DNA of 64,000 bases from Metallyticus violacea (lineage: Eukaryota; Arthropoda; Insecta; Mantodea; Metallyticidae): the NCBI GenBank assembly GCA_030762175.1, contig CM060831.1, positions 1,490,501 to 1,554,500 of the forward strand, given 5' to 3'. Below are positions 1 to 9,299 of this stretch, one piece after another. Each line of letters opens with the position of its first letter. Position 1 is the stretch's first letter. Both the position numbers and the translations under genes were made by a program. The notes beneath the pieces were generated by a model. It did not search any database, was not told the DNA's origin, and saw only the letters and a list, made by a program, of their open reading frames with translations.

Positions 1-470
1 AAGAGAAGCAGTGCTTTGAATCTGTCGCGAACCATATCCTTCACTTTCATCCATACAAAATTCAAATTGTGCAACACTGATAAATCTGCTGGACTGGCAG
101 TTCCTTGCAATGTTACATGGCGATCCATATATTCTAAATCATTTCCCTCTGTCTGGATTGGTAAATAAACAAAACTTTTGATACGAACAACCCTGGAAAT
201 ATATGAACAGAAAATAGCAGTGTGGTATGGCGTTCCTGTTGTTGGAATCATCGGTCCATACTTTTTGAAGAAGCACAGCGAGGAAACTGAGTTTGGTTGT
301 TCACAACACTCAACATTCCCCTGTTTTCTGGCCAGTGCGATCTCCAGATCTGATGGCAGCAAACTGCTTTTTATGGGAATACTTGAAAAGTAAAGTGTAT
401 TACAACAGGCCGTTAAAAGAAAGGGACATTGACCATGTGTTATTGTAGTCAGAGCCGATTGCACGAGTGT
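1..470 (+). pseudogene. DUF4817-type Tc1/mariner transposase relic, 5' end outside window
   Basis: Remains of a DDE transposase of the insect Tc1/mariner-related group that carries the DUF4817 helix-turn-helix. Near 45-75 a frame reads FHPYKIQIVQ, the usual link between the HTH half and the catalytic half. Around 217-270 it reads AVWYGV then IIGPYF, matching the conserved AVWCG..IIGPYFF block. At 330-400, after a frame change, it reads SPDLMAANCFLWEYLKSK, matching SPDLTPCDFFLWGYLK near the last catalytic Asp. Part of the catalytic domain between these blocks is missing, and frameshifts and stops show it is dead. The N-terminus lies left of the window. Identification is from motif order, not a database search. 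Confidence 0.6.
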
Positions 471-582
471 GTTCGTTGTCGTGGAACCCACTTAAAAATA
501 TTATTTTTAAAAAATAAGCTCACATTAATAAATTTTGTTGTGCTACTTGTTCCTTGAAAAGTATTTTTATTTAATTTTATAC

Positions 583-1690
583 GAGTGTCCCAAAAGAAAG
601 TTCTGAAAACCGTCATTTTCCATTGGGTTATCCTGTATTTTCATTCATATTTCATAATATCAGGTTAATGTATGCGTGCTGGGACTTTTCCCTACTCTGT
701 AGATACTTCTGCATTTTTCTGTACCCTTTAGTCTTTGCAAAAAAAGAAGCATAAACTTTTTGGAACGAAAATTGACATATAAAAAGATATACGGTACTGT
801 TTAAATCGGATTATCCTCGTGCAGGTTCCACAAACCCGTGGGGGTAATATGGAACATTCCACTCCGTTGATCATGAGACACATGCGTGGCTTTGTTGTGA
901 CAGATCAGACTCATAAAGGGAGTAATTATTTCACAACATTTGTGGGACGATCATTGCGTGATGATACCTCATAGCTCGCAATTACCTCTAGAAAAGTTAG
1001 AGAGAGTCAAATGACCACAGCGTCCTGCGTTGTTAATTAAATTAGCGACGGTAGAAAGGCGAAGAACACAAAGGCAGCCTCTTGCCCTTTCTGTAATACC
1101 TGAACCTCCGTCTATCTCTTGCTTTATTAAACTCGCTCTGTAGCTGTTTGAATCACTCGCCAAACACAAAGTAACGGGATATTCGACTGTTTTATCACCG
1201 CTCGCTTTCAACAGCTGTCTTACTTGCCGGCTTAGGCAAGGTCGACGTGTTTAGCGTATTGAAATCTTCAAATGTTAAGCTCTTGTAGAAATATTAATAG
1301 TTGACATGCTTTTTATATCCCTCTCAACATCTAGAGAGTCAACGAAAGACCGCCTTCAAACGTTTTGAGCTTAACGGCAGTTTTCACTACTGGGCATTTA
1401 CGGAGGATAATGCATGAAATGAAATTAGAAATTAAGTACGGTGCTTTTTAATGAAGTGTTTCAGGAATACTTTTTGTGGAAAACTTGGAAAATACTCAAT
1501 AATAAAGTAAGGTGGTTCTGGCGGGATTCAAACGGCAGACATCCGAGTATATGCCTTCTTTGAGAAGGAAAACCATAAGTCTAGTTGTCAAGTACTTAAA
1601 ATGTTAACTAGGAAAGCAGTTTATGTTCAGAAAATGAAACCATGATATTCCATTCTTTCAAATATGAGGACAAACTGACGGCAAGCTTTT
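583..1690. other. Non-coding stretch; possible transposon terminus at left edge
   Basis: From 583 the sequence GAGTGTCCCAAAAGAAAG looks like the outer end of a DUF4817 or mariner-like element reading rightwards, but I find no partner end. The remainder has no recognisable gene. The short minus-strand ORF at 969-1211 has no family motif. A tRNA-like SINE fragment lies at 1508-1600. Confidence 0.3.
1508..1600 (-). repeat. tRNA-derived SINE fragment (family A head)
   Basis: Read on the minus strand it contains a pol III B-box-like stretch, GTTTGAATCCCGCCAGAACC. This nearly matches the B-box region of the SINE at 16.2 kb (GGTTCGAATCCCGCCAGGAC). No clear SINE body follows, so only the head is supported. 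Confidence 0.4.
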
Positions 1691-1699
1691 TAAATAATT

Positions 1700-2580
1700 C
1701 TTATTTTTCAACACTAATTCACTTAGTTCAGCGGTGCTCCAAAGCCTGAAAGTCAGATTCCTTCAGACCTGTTCAGTCTTCATCGAACGAAAAGTTCTTT
1801 GCACGAAGGAATGTTAGTTTAGCGAACAGATGCAAGTCCGATGAAGTCAAATAAGGGAAACGAGGAACAAATCGCTAGACAACTCATTGATTTTTACCAA
1901 TGCAACAACATGCGTGTGAGGGCCAGCATTGTTTTAATACAATACGACTTTCTTTTTTATAAACTTGGCCGTTTCTCTCGTATTTTTTGACTTCAATAGT
2001 TCCGTTAAAAATTGACGCCGATTTCACGCACTTGGTCTTGTTTGGCGATGGAGAATCGCGATGTTTCATTGTTTTGTTTCAGGTGTGTATCACAAAGCGA
2101 CACATAAAGTGAACGGAAATTCTCTGAAAACGGTCAAAACTTTGCTGAGAGATTTGCACTCTGAATCGCTTTTGATTGTCAGTCTGCAGTCGCGGCAGCC
2201 ATCTTGCCGATAGTTATTCCTTCAAAATGTGAAATGCTCAGAGCCTCAGCAATTTCGGACATCTTTAATCGGCGATCCTCCAGAAACACTGATATCATGG
2301 CGGATGTGAGGGTCGTCCGCTGATGTTCATTTTCCAAGTTTAAACTACGCGGTGCATTTGGAAATGACTGTGCAGAGTCCCCTACAGTGTTTGATGTTCG
2401 ATATTTGCCACATTCCCATACAAGCAGCGATTCTTCGCTAATCCATGCACAAATGTTTCTATGGAATGTGGCGGGTTTAAATAACAAAACTGCCTTCGGA
2501 TCTACTGCTGCAATCTGTGGGTCATTCCGAGAACTTTTCAAATGACCCTCGTATTTAAATTTAATATGTGACATTTATTT
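1700..2580 (-). pseudogene. mariner transposase relic
   Basis: Minus-strand mariner transposase remains. The HTH half is seen as EDRRLKMSEIAEALSIS at about 2225-2290, matching the mariner block that selects terminal repeats. The catalytic half follows at lower coordinates. REKRPSL..KRKSYC precedes the second Asp position, where the frame reads QNNAGPHT near 1912-1935 (canonical QDNA, so the catalytic Asp appears to be Asn). PYLTSSDLHLFAKL at 1818-1852 matches the third-Asp block PYSPDLAPSDFHLF. The first-Asp block (TGDET) is not found, so an internal part seems deleted. Several frame changes and stops are present. Terminal repeats are not identified. Confidence 0.6.
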
Positions 2581-3110
2581 ATTTTCCTTTCCGTCCTCAA
2601 ATCTTTATTACTTATTTCCGTTCTTTCCTTCTCTTTCTTTAGTATTTTTTATAGTTCTTTATATTTTTCTCTTTAGTGGTTTTCGGAAAGGAAGTAAAGG
2701 AAGTAATTTTCAGTTTATTATTTTGTTCCGCCCATTTACTTTTATTTTCTTCATTTGGGACTTATTTTTTCGTATTTCGTACCTCTTAATTTTTCCCCTA
2801 GGTTCATTAGTTTTTATTTTTCAAGAATTTTAAATATTTCTTTCTTGTATTTTTTTAAGTTTTTTCTTTAATTTCCTTTAAATTTCTTTCTCGCTTTTCT
2901 CTATTTCCCTGTTTTCTCTATTTTTTTCTTCATATCTTTTTTTTTTCTTCCATAATTAATTTTTAAAATGTATTTCTTTTGTTGTTCATGATCCCTTATT
3001 TTTGCGCTTTTCCTTTTCTATTTTTTATATCTTCTTTTGTCTCTCATATATACTTTTACTAGTCCTATTTGTTTCTCTCTTCTTTAATTTTTCCATTTCT
3101 TATATTATAT
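2570..3110. other. Pyrimidine-rich (T/C) tract, left part
   Basis: About 540 bp in which the + strand is dominated by T with C, in words such as TTTCTTTCTC and TTTATTTTTC. It lacks a short fixed period and has no coding signal. It resumes at 3516, so it appears to be one tract split by the inserted element at 3112-3513. Confidence 0.7.
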
Positions 3111-3111
3111 A

Positions 3112-3513
3112 CAGTGAAGCTATTTGAGTTAGGGGCTTACTAAGGGCAGCTGCTTATGGCAGACGCCGCAATCGGAATAAAGGAGATTCAATCGCGCATG
3201 TATAGTTAGAATTTTTATTTTTATGAGAGGATATGAATTAAAACGTAATAATATCAGAGAACGGCGGTTGAGAGATCCTGGCGACATGGAACGCGTTTCT
3301 CTGCAGGTTTCACAAATATGTCGTATTAAAAGTTTGTTCTTCAAGACTATTTTAACCAGCGAAGAACAATTAGCACACGTTTTACATACAACCAAAGCCT
3401 CCCTCTAACTATAAGGTGATACTTGCATATGCGCTAGGCATATGACCTGGACGACTGGTTTCTTCCAATATACAGTTGTGCTCTGTCGGCCCGCAACTCA
3501 AATAACCTTACTG
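3112..3513. mobile_element. 402-bp pogo/Tigger-like non-autonomous DNA transposon
   Basis: The left end begins CAGTGAAGCTATTTGAGTTA. The right end, reverse-complemented, begins CAGTAAGGTTATTTGAGTTG. About 20 of 25 terminal bases match. Both ends are flanked by TA (3110-3111 and 3514-3515), the target duplication of Tc1/mariner/pogo elements, and a CAGT start is typical of the pogo/Tigger branch. Internal ORFs (plus 3223-3408, minus 3129-3395) show no transposase motif, so it is read as a non-autonomous deletion derivative. The ends and TA flanks are seen directly; the pogo assignment is from family knowledge. Confidence 0.75.
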
Positions 3514-3515
3514 TA

Positions 3516-3780
3516 TAATGAAGACTTCTCCATTATTCATTAAGTGTTTGCTTTTGTTTATCCTGTTGTAGCTATTTTCTTTGGTTCGTATTTCGTTTTT
3601 TCTTTCTCTTTTTCGCTCCAGTCTTCAATTATTGAGATACTACTTTTTTCTCTGTTTTCGTTTTCTTTCTTCTTTCTTGACATTTGCATAACTATGTTTT
3701 TTTCTCTTCTTAATTTATTCAATTATTTCTTTCCTCCTTATTTGCTTACATTTCTTGCAGCAATCACATGAAGAAACTTT
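3516..3780. other. Pyrimidine-rich tract, right part
   Basis: Continuation of the T/C-rich composition seen at 2570-3110. The open frame at 3544-3771 translates to Phe/Leu/Ser-rich protein, as any T-rich tract would, and is not considered a gene. Confidence 0.6.
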
Positions 3781-4550
3781 ACTATACGTTCCATAATCTG
3801 GCTGAAGTTGAAGCTCTCGTGTTCAAGCCCGAAGTTAGGCAAAATGGCGGATATATTTAAGAGTCAGATAATAATGAACCTGTTTCCCTACATTTGGGGC
3901 CCGTAGTGCCAATTTTTATTTTTCCCCCATTTTTGTGCTTATTTTGGCTTCTGTTGCCCGTTTTGACCTTTTTTTTTTTTAACTGTCTTGTATTGCTACG
4001 GATTTTTTGCGATTATTTACGCATTTTAAAATCACATAAAGAATATCAATGTATCGATGTGATAAAATTAAATGGCATTTTCACCTCACAAAATTATGTA
4101 TTGAGAATCTTGTTATACATTTATTTCTTTTCAGGCAATCAGAAACTTTCTCCTCAACCCATTCACTTAAGCTCTTTAAATAGCAGGACCTTCATTAGTG
4201 AAAGAAACGTGCGCATACGAATAACAGGATATAGAGAAGATGAGAGAAGTACTCTAGTTTTGAATAGTCCTGGCGAATGACCTTGTATCGATCTGCGCGA
4301 GACAATTGTAGGAAATTTGTGGTGGGAGTAACTTCACAGCTGCATAAATGTAACAAACAAATGCAAGTGAGAAAGGTGAGAGCGGTATAGCTGTGCAATA
4401 AATCGTCCCTACAATGTGTTCAGTACAGAAGTAAGAGAGATACTAACCTGATTCCCCTATAAACGCATAAACAGAGAATGAACTCGACCAGAAACCACGG
4501 CACGTCTTTTGTTTATTCGCAACACTATTCAAAACTACTTTATTTTGTCT
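3781..4550. other. No recognisable gene; AT-rich
   Basis: Open frames at 3894-4280 (+) and 4195-4398 (-) have low-complexity or unrecognised translations. This could be the degraded body of the hAT element whose C-terminus is at 4.6 kb, but I see no motif proving it. Confidence 0.3.
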
Positions 4551-4554
4551 TGAT

Positions 4555-4745
4555 CAATATTTCCATCATGTCCTGAAAGGTGAATGTTCTGTTGTAACTG
4601 GCATGAGTCCTTCCGAAACTGTTTTAAATATGCTCCAATCACTTCAGTGGAAGCAGAACGCTCCTTTTCCATGATAGAAAATGTTCTCTCTGACAAGCGG
4701 CTAAATGACAGTTGATACCTTGAAAAAACATCTTGTTCTGTTTAT
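4555..4745 (+). pseudogene. hAT transposase C-terminal dimerisation domain relic
   Basis: The frame over 4630-4700 reads FKYAPITSVEAERSFSMIEN and continues NVLSDKRLNDS. This is the hallmark of the hAT family C-terminal dimerisation region (consensus Y.P..SV.VERSFS....L.D.R). It is part of the domain that holds transposase multimers together in the nucleus. Only this last ~50-60 residues are recognisable, and a stop follows. It differs clearly from the hAT copy at 42.1 kb (SVAVERSFSAFKMILTDQRK), so it represents a second hAT lineage. Confidence 0.65.
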
Positions 4746-5949
4746 AACCAAGAAAAGTAAGCTTAAATACTTTAGTTATGTGATAAATAAATTATTAAGT
4801 ATGTAAAATATCTGTTTTCATTAATAATGAGCGATTTTAATTGCTATTTTCCTGTTTAAATTATATTGCTGCCTATTTTCAGTATTTTTAAGTGTCTTTT
4901 TGCCTTCCTATTTTAGCGAAAATAAATGTGTTAACTTGCGGGTTCTTTTTGCCTTTCTAACTTAAAAATTAAAACTAAGAACCGCAATAGATATTAAGCA
5001 CGTGAAGTATAAACACAGACCCACATAGAACAGTATGTTAATATTGATGTGAACAGTCAGGAAGTAGGCTATATGAGGTGCTCAGAAAGAGACGGAACGG
5101 TGCGCTGAGCAGCAGTTTTAGGGGATTTCACGCGTGTTCCGAATCACTCCTGGAGTACACGATTTAAGGCTGCTAACAAGCCGTCCACATACTTAGAATT
5201 TTATAAGAACCGAACCCAGGATTAGCAGCCACTCTGATAAATTAATGATGATGGGTGGGTCCTCGATAACGAGCAACTTCTTTGTGCTCAAAACATTACT
5301 TCACGTATAAATGTGCGACACTCACAATCCAAAACGACGAAAACCTCAGTAACTGTGCACTCCATCACCGACATAACTAACAATGTAATGATGTTTTAGC
5401 ATTTTCAATTTCTATTTTGAAACATGCTTTCCAATTAAAATTCAGCAAATTCATAAAAACCACATAATATATGCAGAAAATTCAACTGCACAACGAAGTG
5501 ATGCTAATACGAGGGCCTATCCCTAGAAGTTCAAGTCTGTGATTCCCTCAGCCTGCTGTATGAACAATCTGAGGGAGGGGATCACGTGACTAGGATGGAT
5601 GTGAAAGTAATTCGGTCAATTTCTCCTTAACGAAGCGGCTTGGATATACGTTAACTTTAATGGTCAATAAGCAGCTGCCGATGCCACCACTGCAATAGTT
5701 TCCAGTAAACACATTTACGTCACTTATTCACTTACAATTTCCTCACATGGAATCAATAATTAACTTAAGAACAACTTAGAGTACATAAATAAAGATACAG
5801 CAAAAACTGCGTAAACTAAAAGGAATTCCTCACCGGTTGATAGCCTTTAATATAAAACCCAAAATAGGTTTTATTAATTAAAGAAATGAAATAAGTTATG
5901 GCATTACTGTGTGGTATTAGAGGGGAAAAATTAGAATTCTTGCAATCTA
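4746..5949. other. No recognisable gene; AT-rich
   Basis: No motif-bearing ORF, RNA gene or terminal repeat could be supported. AACCGAACCCAGGATTAGCA near 5208 faintly resembles a reversed SINE head but is too short to call. Confidence 0.25.
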
Positions 5950-6479
5950 TAAGTATCACAAAAGAGAAACCACGTTTATGTGTGTATTAAAACACAACAA
6001 TCATTGATATAGTATTAATTAAATGAAATATATGACCATTGATAGACAAAGCTATACTGTGAGGGTATTTTTAAATGTAACCATGTTTATCAACTGAGCC
6101 CTTGATATCATCTTTACATTCACTTAAATAGAGAAAAATAACAGAAAGTTTCCAGTTACATTGTGTATTTAAGAAAATGGTGTACATTCTTTCCATAAAA
6201 CAAAAACATTTAAAAACAATTATAATGTACATAATCAACAATAAACAATCGAAAATGTCATCCATTTTCAATGGCTTTGAAATTTAATGTTATTGTAATG
6301 AAAACATGTTTTCTGAAGGTTATTACATAGCGCTCTTACATACAAATATAATTCTCAAACACAGATTAATATTTCACATTTACTATCTTCACGACAATAC
6401 TTTGATTAAATATAAAACATGTGTATAATTATAAATAGTTTATATGCTGAATTAACTTCTCGTGTTATTTTAAAACAAT

Positions 6480-7045
6480 ATAGAGAAAAATAAAAGCAAG
6501 AGCACTTTTTAAATTTCGCTTTTAAAGTATACCTTTACTCCTAATAGTTAAATTTCTATAATTTTCATAAACTATTTTTATTATTTATTTAAATGGTGTA
6601 TATTTTGTTGTGAAGAAACAAACATTGGTGTAGCTAGAGCGATTTATAAGTTTTAGGTTTTAGGTAACCTCTGATTTTCAGAAACTATTTTTCTCGTTCT
6701 ATTTAAATGGCATTTAGGGAATTTCGCTGCGAAAAAAAAACATACTTTTTTAACTGGAGCGATTTTTAAACATTGAGGTGTAGGCAACGCTCCCACCCTC
6801 CTGTGCTAATAGTCAGATTTTACTGATTTTCAAAAACTATTTTTCCTGTTTTATTTCAATGGCATATACTGAGTTTCGTTTAAAAACGTTCAAATTTGAA
6901 ACCGCTAGAGCAATTTTTAAATTTCGCCTTAACACCGAAAAATTTTCCCCTTTCGAGTAGTTCGATTGCGATGATTTCTACTATTATAAATGTATTTTTA
7001 CTGAGTTTCGTTGAGATAAAGCAAAACTTGCGGCCGCTAGAGCGT
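6480..7045 (+). repeat. Array of ~140-bp diverged tandem units (array 1a)
   Basis: Units are marked by the box GCTAGAGCGATTTTTAAATT or variants at about 6503, 6634, 6754, 6903 and 7033, giving spacings of 120-150 bp. Within each unit the order is the box, a GGGTTTCAGGTAAAC-like word, ACTCCTAATGGCCCGATTT, CAGAAACTATTTTT, and a TACTGAGTTTCGTTG-like word. The last box is truncated to GCTAGAGCGTTAAC. Confidence 0.75.
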
Positions 7046-7049
7046 TAAC

Positions 7050-7118
7050 AGAACTTATATATACATATATATATACACACACACATCAAATAATATATAT
7101 ATATATATATAAAATAAT
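7050..7118. repeat. TA/CA microsatellite closing array 1a
   Basis: TATATACATATATATATACA followed by CACACACA and a second TA run at 7084-7112. The same arrangement of GTTAAC then TA/CA repeat follows the arrays ending near 8000 and 34470. Confidence 0.8.
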
Positions 7119-7254
7119 TTTAAAATAATGGCACTAAAATAACAATGATTAAAGAAGTAGAAAAAGGGTAAAACACTTAGAAAGTCACAGATCTTGCATC
7201 GCTGTACTTCTAAGTTCTAAGAAGAACTCCAGTAGTTCGAAGAAAAATTAATTA

Positions 7255-8030
7255 ATATTTAACATTTGCTATCTTCAGACAATGCTGTTGTTAAATATAA
7301 AACATATGCAGCGTTATAAATACAGTTTATGGGCTAGGTTAATTTGTCCTTTTATTTTACAACAATAGAGTAAAAGTTAACGCATATGCACTTTTTAAAT
7401 TTCGGTTTTCAAATATACCTCTACTTTTAATGGTCCAATTTTCCTAATTTTCAGAAACAATTTTTATTATTTTAATTAAATGTAAATATGAAAATTTGTT
7501 GTGAAGAAACAAGTATTGCTGCCGCTAGAGCGAGTTTTAAATTTTGGGTTTCAGGTAAACTCCCACTCCTAATGACCCCATTTCTTCTATTTTCAGGAAA
7601 TACCTTTCTTATTTTATTTAAATGCTATATACCCAGTTTCGTAAAAAAAAAAAAAAAAAACAATTATTCGTGTCGCAAGAGCGATTTTTAAATTTGGGGT
7701 TTTAGGTAAATCCCCACTCCTAATAATTTGATTTCATTATTTTCAGAAATTATTATTCCTATTTAATTTCAATGCCTTATACAAAATTTTTAGAAACAAT
7801 AAATTATGCGCCCGATAGAGCGATTTTTAAATTTTGCTTTAACACTTCCCCCTCACTCTTTACATTTCGGTTTTCAACTATGCCTCTACTCCTAATGGCC
7901 CGATTGCCCTCATTTTCATAAACAATTTATATTCATTTATTTTAATGAAATGTATTCAGTTTCGTTGCGAAAAAATAAAAATTGCGCTCGCTAGAACGTT
8001 AACAGATACACATACACATATAAATATATC
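7255..8030 (+). repeat. Header plus ~140-bp unit array (array 1b)
   Basis: A header beginning AACATTTGCTATCTTCAGAC (cf. CACATTTACTATCTTCACGA at 6375) precedes boxes at about 7388, 7523, 7673, 7812 and a terminal CGCTAGAACGTTAAC near 7989, then ACATACACATATAAATATAT. A 17-base A run at 7643-7660 lies inside one unit. The ORF at 7488-7691 crosses units and is not a gene. Confidence 0.7.
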
Positions 8031-8130
8031 TTTTTTTTATTATCTTATTGGTGCCTAGTAAGTTGAATCGATGGAGATTTGAAGAAATTTTTCAAAAATC
8101 GTTTCATGGGTATAATTCCCTAATATTACT

Positions 8131-8715
8131 GGACAAAACGTTGAACTGTATACAGAAGCTTAATGCTCTGCAGGAACACTTACAACTATCATGTCATCGA
8201 AAAAAGGGTAAAATTACATACCTAGTGAAATGGACAGAATAGTAAAATACTTTACAATGAGCACTGTTAACTAGCTTTATATCACTTTACTATGTCAACA
8301 AGCAAGTTACAGTAGCTGTTTATGGCGAGCTCAGTTGTTTGTGTGTTTTCATCACTTTCGCGACGTAGAAAAATTCAAAGCTGCCTTTGGAAAAACAACC
8401 GCCGAGCAACATCTGGAGGTGGGGCTGTATGTATAGATTAAGGAAAAAACATGAAAGTGGAAACTTTAATTTTCAAGAAGAGAAAACAGAAAAAAAGAGT
8501 TTAATGCAAGTCTTAGTGAACCAAACAAGGGTTGTTTTTCTTTGAAGGGAAAACTTTCCTGCTGGTACGGTATGATAAGAGGCTGCTACTAAGACACTGA
8601 TCCGTCCCTAATATCGCGTATGTCTTTAATATAACCACCGCTTATAATTTTAATAATTTAGTAAAATAAAACCGAACTTTCAACAGAATATAAAAAAGTG
8701 AGGTTTATACTCCAT
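8131..8715. other. No recognisable gene
   Basis: The tail of the satellite element fades out near 8120. The rest carries only short unrecognised ORFs. Confidence 0.25.
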
Positions 8716-8719
8716 AACT

Positions 8720-9225
8720 TGTAGCTTCCTATTAAAGTATATCTCGCCTATACTCCAAGAGTGGATGTATGCTGAGAAATGTCTGTCAGCCCTGGAGACT
8801 GAGTTTTGAGTCTTTAGAACCGCCTCCGCCTTCTTCGGGACAACCAAAACGAGACGAGGGAATAGGTAGATAGGTGATGAGGCTAAGGTCGCTCAAAACA
8901 GTCTTGTAATACTCCCCATTGACCGGGAACTTCATGTTGATAAACCATTCCACTAGTCGAAGAACCTTGGCTTTCTTTCATGTCATTAAATCAAATGATT
9001 CCCAGACTGAGTTCGCATTTTGCTTTCCGGATCGTAATTGTATAACGTAGAATTCAGATATGGTTCATCATGCTCCGCTCCCAAACACTGAAACTCACGA
9101 CAAATGTTCTCTCGCGCCATTTTCTGGTCAGACCCAGTGGAGAGCGCAGCTGTTGTCTTTGAAAACAAACAGAAACGCTGAGACAGGTGCATTGCATCGA
9201 CTTGGGAAAAATCATCAAAATTAAC
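8720..9225 (-). pseudogene. mariner transposase relic, middle part
   Basis: The minus strand at 9192-8986 reads LSTGSDQKMARENICREF then YNYDPESKM. This matches the mariner region LT.DQK..R..IC.E(F/L) followed by the block just after the first catalytic Asp (..YDPE+K.QS). The canonical TGDETW just before that block has degraded to NSTL. Further left, frames reading GMVYQHEVPGQWGVLQDCF resemble the mariner G.VH.EF.P.G.T.N..YY..VL block. The 5' part is cut exactly where the terminal repeat of the next mariner begins (9226), suggesting the later element truncated or replaced it. Confidence 0.5.
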
Positions 9226-9299
9226 GAGGGGTGTTCTGAAAGTTCTCGGCCTGACTCACTCTGGCGAAAAAGATGGCCAAAGTACTATGATAATCCTTT

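Larger units (their letters stand above)
5950..8130 (+). mobile_element. Satellite-bearing repeat element, copy 1 (two macro-units)
   Basis: The segment 5990-6420 is homologous to the reverse complement of about 30.6-31.08 kb (shared words include AGAGAAAAATAACAGAAAGT and CTATACTGTG). It is followed by arrays of a diverged ~140-bp unit at 6480-7040 and 7388-8000. Each array closes with GCTAGAGCGTTAAC or a variant, then CA/TA microsatellite. A tail starting TTGGTGCCTAGTA (about 8047) recurs after the other copies. The header at 6370-6500 is repeated at 7255-7385, so two macro-units lie head to tail. No transposase is visible; mobility is inferred from multiple copies in both orientations. Confidence 0.65.

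Noticed and set aside
3129..3408. Harbinger (HARBI1-like) N-terminal protein suggested by RRLRDPGD
   Set aside because: The match is one short word. The element's CAGT ends and TA flanks point to pogo/Tigger instead, not Harbinger with its 3-bp target.
3544..3771. Hydrophobic Phe/Leu-rich ORF as a membrane protein
   Set aside because: A T-rich tract always encodes Phe/Leu/Ser. Composition explains it fully.
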